The notes under the pieces: model-generated
Database searches by the model: none
Told to the model about the DNA's origin: nothing
The model's input: only the letters and a program-made list of their open reading frames with translations
Program-made: the position numbers and the translations under genes
Part shown: positions 4,340 to 5,189 of the stretch, one piece after another
How positions within the stretch are numbered: position 1 is the stretch's first letter
Layout: each line of letters opens with the position of its first letter
NCBI GenBank assembly: GCA_902482615.1
Contig: CABTAA010000122.1
Span: 1-5,189 of the forward strand
From: an uncultured Collinsella sp.
Lineage (GTDB): Bacteria > Actinomycetota > Coriobacteriia > Coriobacteriales > Coriobacteriaceae
DNA length: 5,189 bases
Reading direction: 5' to 3'

Positions 4340-5189
4340 ATGGAGCAGTTGAAACTGACGCAGGAATGGGACAAGGTGTTCCCCAAAAACGACAAGGTTG
4401 AGCACAGCAAGGCGACTTTCCACAACCGATACGGCATCACGCTGGCGGCCGACGTCTACGTGCCAAAGAACGTGGAGGGCAAGCTGCCTGCCATCGCCGT
4501 CAGCGGTCCGTTTGGCGCGGTGAAGGAGCAAACGTCCGGCCTTTATGCGCAGAAAATGGCGGAGCTGGGCTTTTTCGCGATTGCCTTCGACCCGTCCTAT
4601 ACCGGCGAGAGCGGCGGTGCGCCCCGCTATGTGGCATCGCCGGACATCAACACCGAGGATTTCTGCGCAGCGGTGGATTTCCTCTCGGTACAGGAAAACG
4701 TCGATCCGGAGCGCATCGGCATCATCGGCATCTGCGGCTGGGGCGGCATGGCAATCAATGCCGCAGCCATCGACACCCGCATCAAGGCCACCGCGGCTAT
4801 GACCATGTACGATATGACCCGCGTGACCGCAAACGGCTACTTTGACGCCGAGGATTCCGAGCAGGCGCGCTTCGAAAAACGTAAAGCGCTGAACGCGCAG
4901 CGCACCGAGGACTATAAAAACGGCAGTTATGCGCTGGCGGGTGGCGTGGTCGATCCGCTGCCAGAGGACGCACCGCAGTTTGTAAAGGACTATTACGCCT
5001 ACTACAAGACCCCGCGAGGATACCATCCCCGCAGCCTGAACTCCAACGGCGGCTGGAATGTGACGTCCTCGCTGTCGTTCCTGAATATGCCGATTTTGCA
5101 ATACAGCAGCGAAATCCGCTCTGCGGTACTGCTGGCGCATGGCGAGAAGGCGCACTCCCGCTATTTCAGCGAAACCGCGTACAGCAAGC
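4340..5189 (+). CDS. Alpha/beta hydrolase, Cys-nucleophile (dienelactone-hydrolase/YcjY-like), 3' end outside window
   Basis: 283 residues are visible of an expected 300-320. The fold is an alpha/beta hydrolase: strand LPAIAVSGPFGAVKEQ (49-64), a turn at PSYTGESGGAPR (85-96), nucleophile elbow GIICICG-like as G130-I-C132-G-W-G-G136, and a late strand AVLLAHGEKAHSRYF (262-276). The elbow has cysteine instead of the usual serine, as in dienelactone hydrolase and in many members of this gut-bacterial family. The catalytic histidine should lie in the missing C-terminus. There is no signal peptide, so it acts in the cytoplasm, probably on a small ester, lactone or related bond; the substrate is unknown. 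AAGGAGG (4326-4332) sits 7 nt before the ATG, inside the end of the cupin gene. It shares the MerR-controlled operon with that gene. Confidence 0.9.
   Translation, partial: MEQLKLTQEWDKVFPKNDKVEHSKATFHNRYGITLAADVYVPKNVEGKLPAIAVSGPFGAVKEQTSGLYAQKMAELGFFAIAFDPSYTGESGGAPRYVASPDINTEDFCAAVDFLSVQENVDPERIGIIGICGWGGMAINAAAIDTRIKATAAMTMYDMTRVTANGYFDAEDSEQARFEKRKALNAQRTEDYKNGSYALAGGVVDPLPEDAPQFVKDYYAYYKTPRGYHPRSLNSNGGWNVTSSLSFLNMPILQYSSEIRSAVLLAHGEKAHSRYFSETAYSK

Noticed and set aside
4334..5155. Minus-strand open frame of 273 codons over the hydrolase gene
   Set aside because: The hydrolase frame has a nucleophile elbow and an RBS. The antisense translation has no recognisable family and no start signal.

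Overview
The window is GC-rich, Shine-Dalgarno-led bacterial DNA. It fits a gut actinobacterium of the Coriobacteriia type (Olsenella/Collinsella/Eggerthella-like) better than a low-GC Firmicute. That placement is inferred from base composition, codon use and gene content, not from a marker gene. It reads as an accessory mosaic: short self-contained modules separated by remnants of broken genes.

Left (1-976): the first 166 codons of a bacteriocin/lantibiotic-protection-type ABC transporter ATPase lie on the minus strand. Divergent to it is the 5' end of a TetR-family regulator gene, with a 12-bp palindrome over its start region. The regulator stops after 33 codons, exactly where a roughly 60-codon piece of a type I restriction specificity subunit (HsdS) begins. 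This junction is a recombination scar.

Middle (977-2860): a ToxN/AbiQ-like type III toxin gene (1232-1681) follows a structured, apparently non-coding stretch. That stretch holds two degenerate 57-nt units and a GNRA-capped hairpin, as expected for an RNA antitoxin and its attenuator. A rho-independent terminator closes the locus. On the minus strand is yjdF (DUF2992), preceded by what looks like a yjdF-motif riboswitch carrying a sequence complementary to the ribosome-binding site. Next come a perfect 19-bp inverted repeat with nested palindromes and the remnant of an AAA_14/DUF4143-type ATPase gene that has lost its middle.

Right (2861-5189): a minus-strand MerR-family regulator diverges from a plus-strand operon. 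The operon promoter has the MerR layout: a -35 box, a 19-bp spacer with a 7-6-7 inverted repeat, and a -10 box. Behind it are a 32-codon remnant of a flavodoxin-type protein, an intact carboxymuconolactone-decarboxylase/cupin fusion gene, and an alpha/beta hydrolase with a cysteine nucleophile that runs off the window. This looks like an inducible redox or aromatic-compound detoxification operon that has lost its flavodoxin.

Functional theme (inference): resistance to small toxic molecules (exporter ATPase, YjdF, MerR operon) beside mobile defence elements (HsdS fragment, type III toxin-antitoxin). The least described item is the putative RNA antitoxin.
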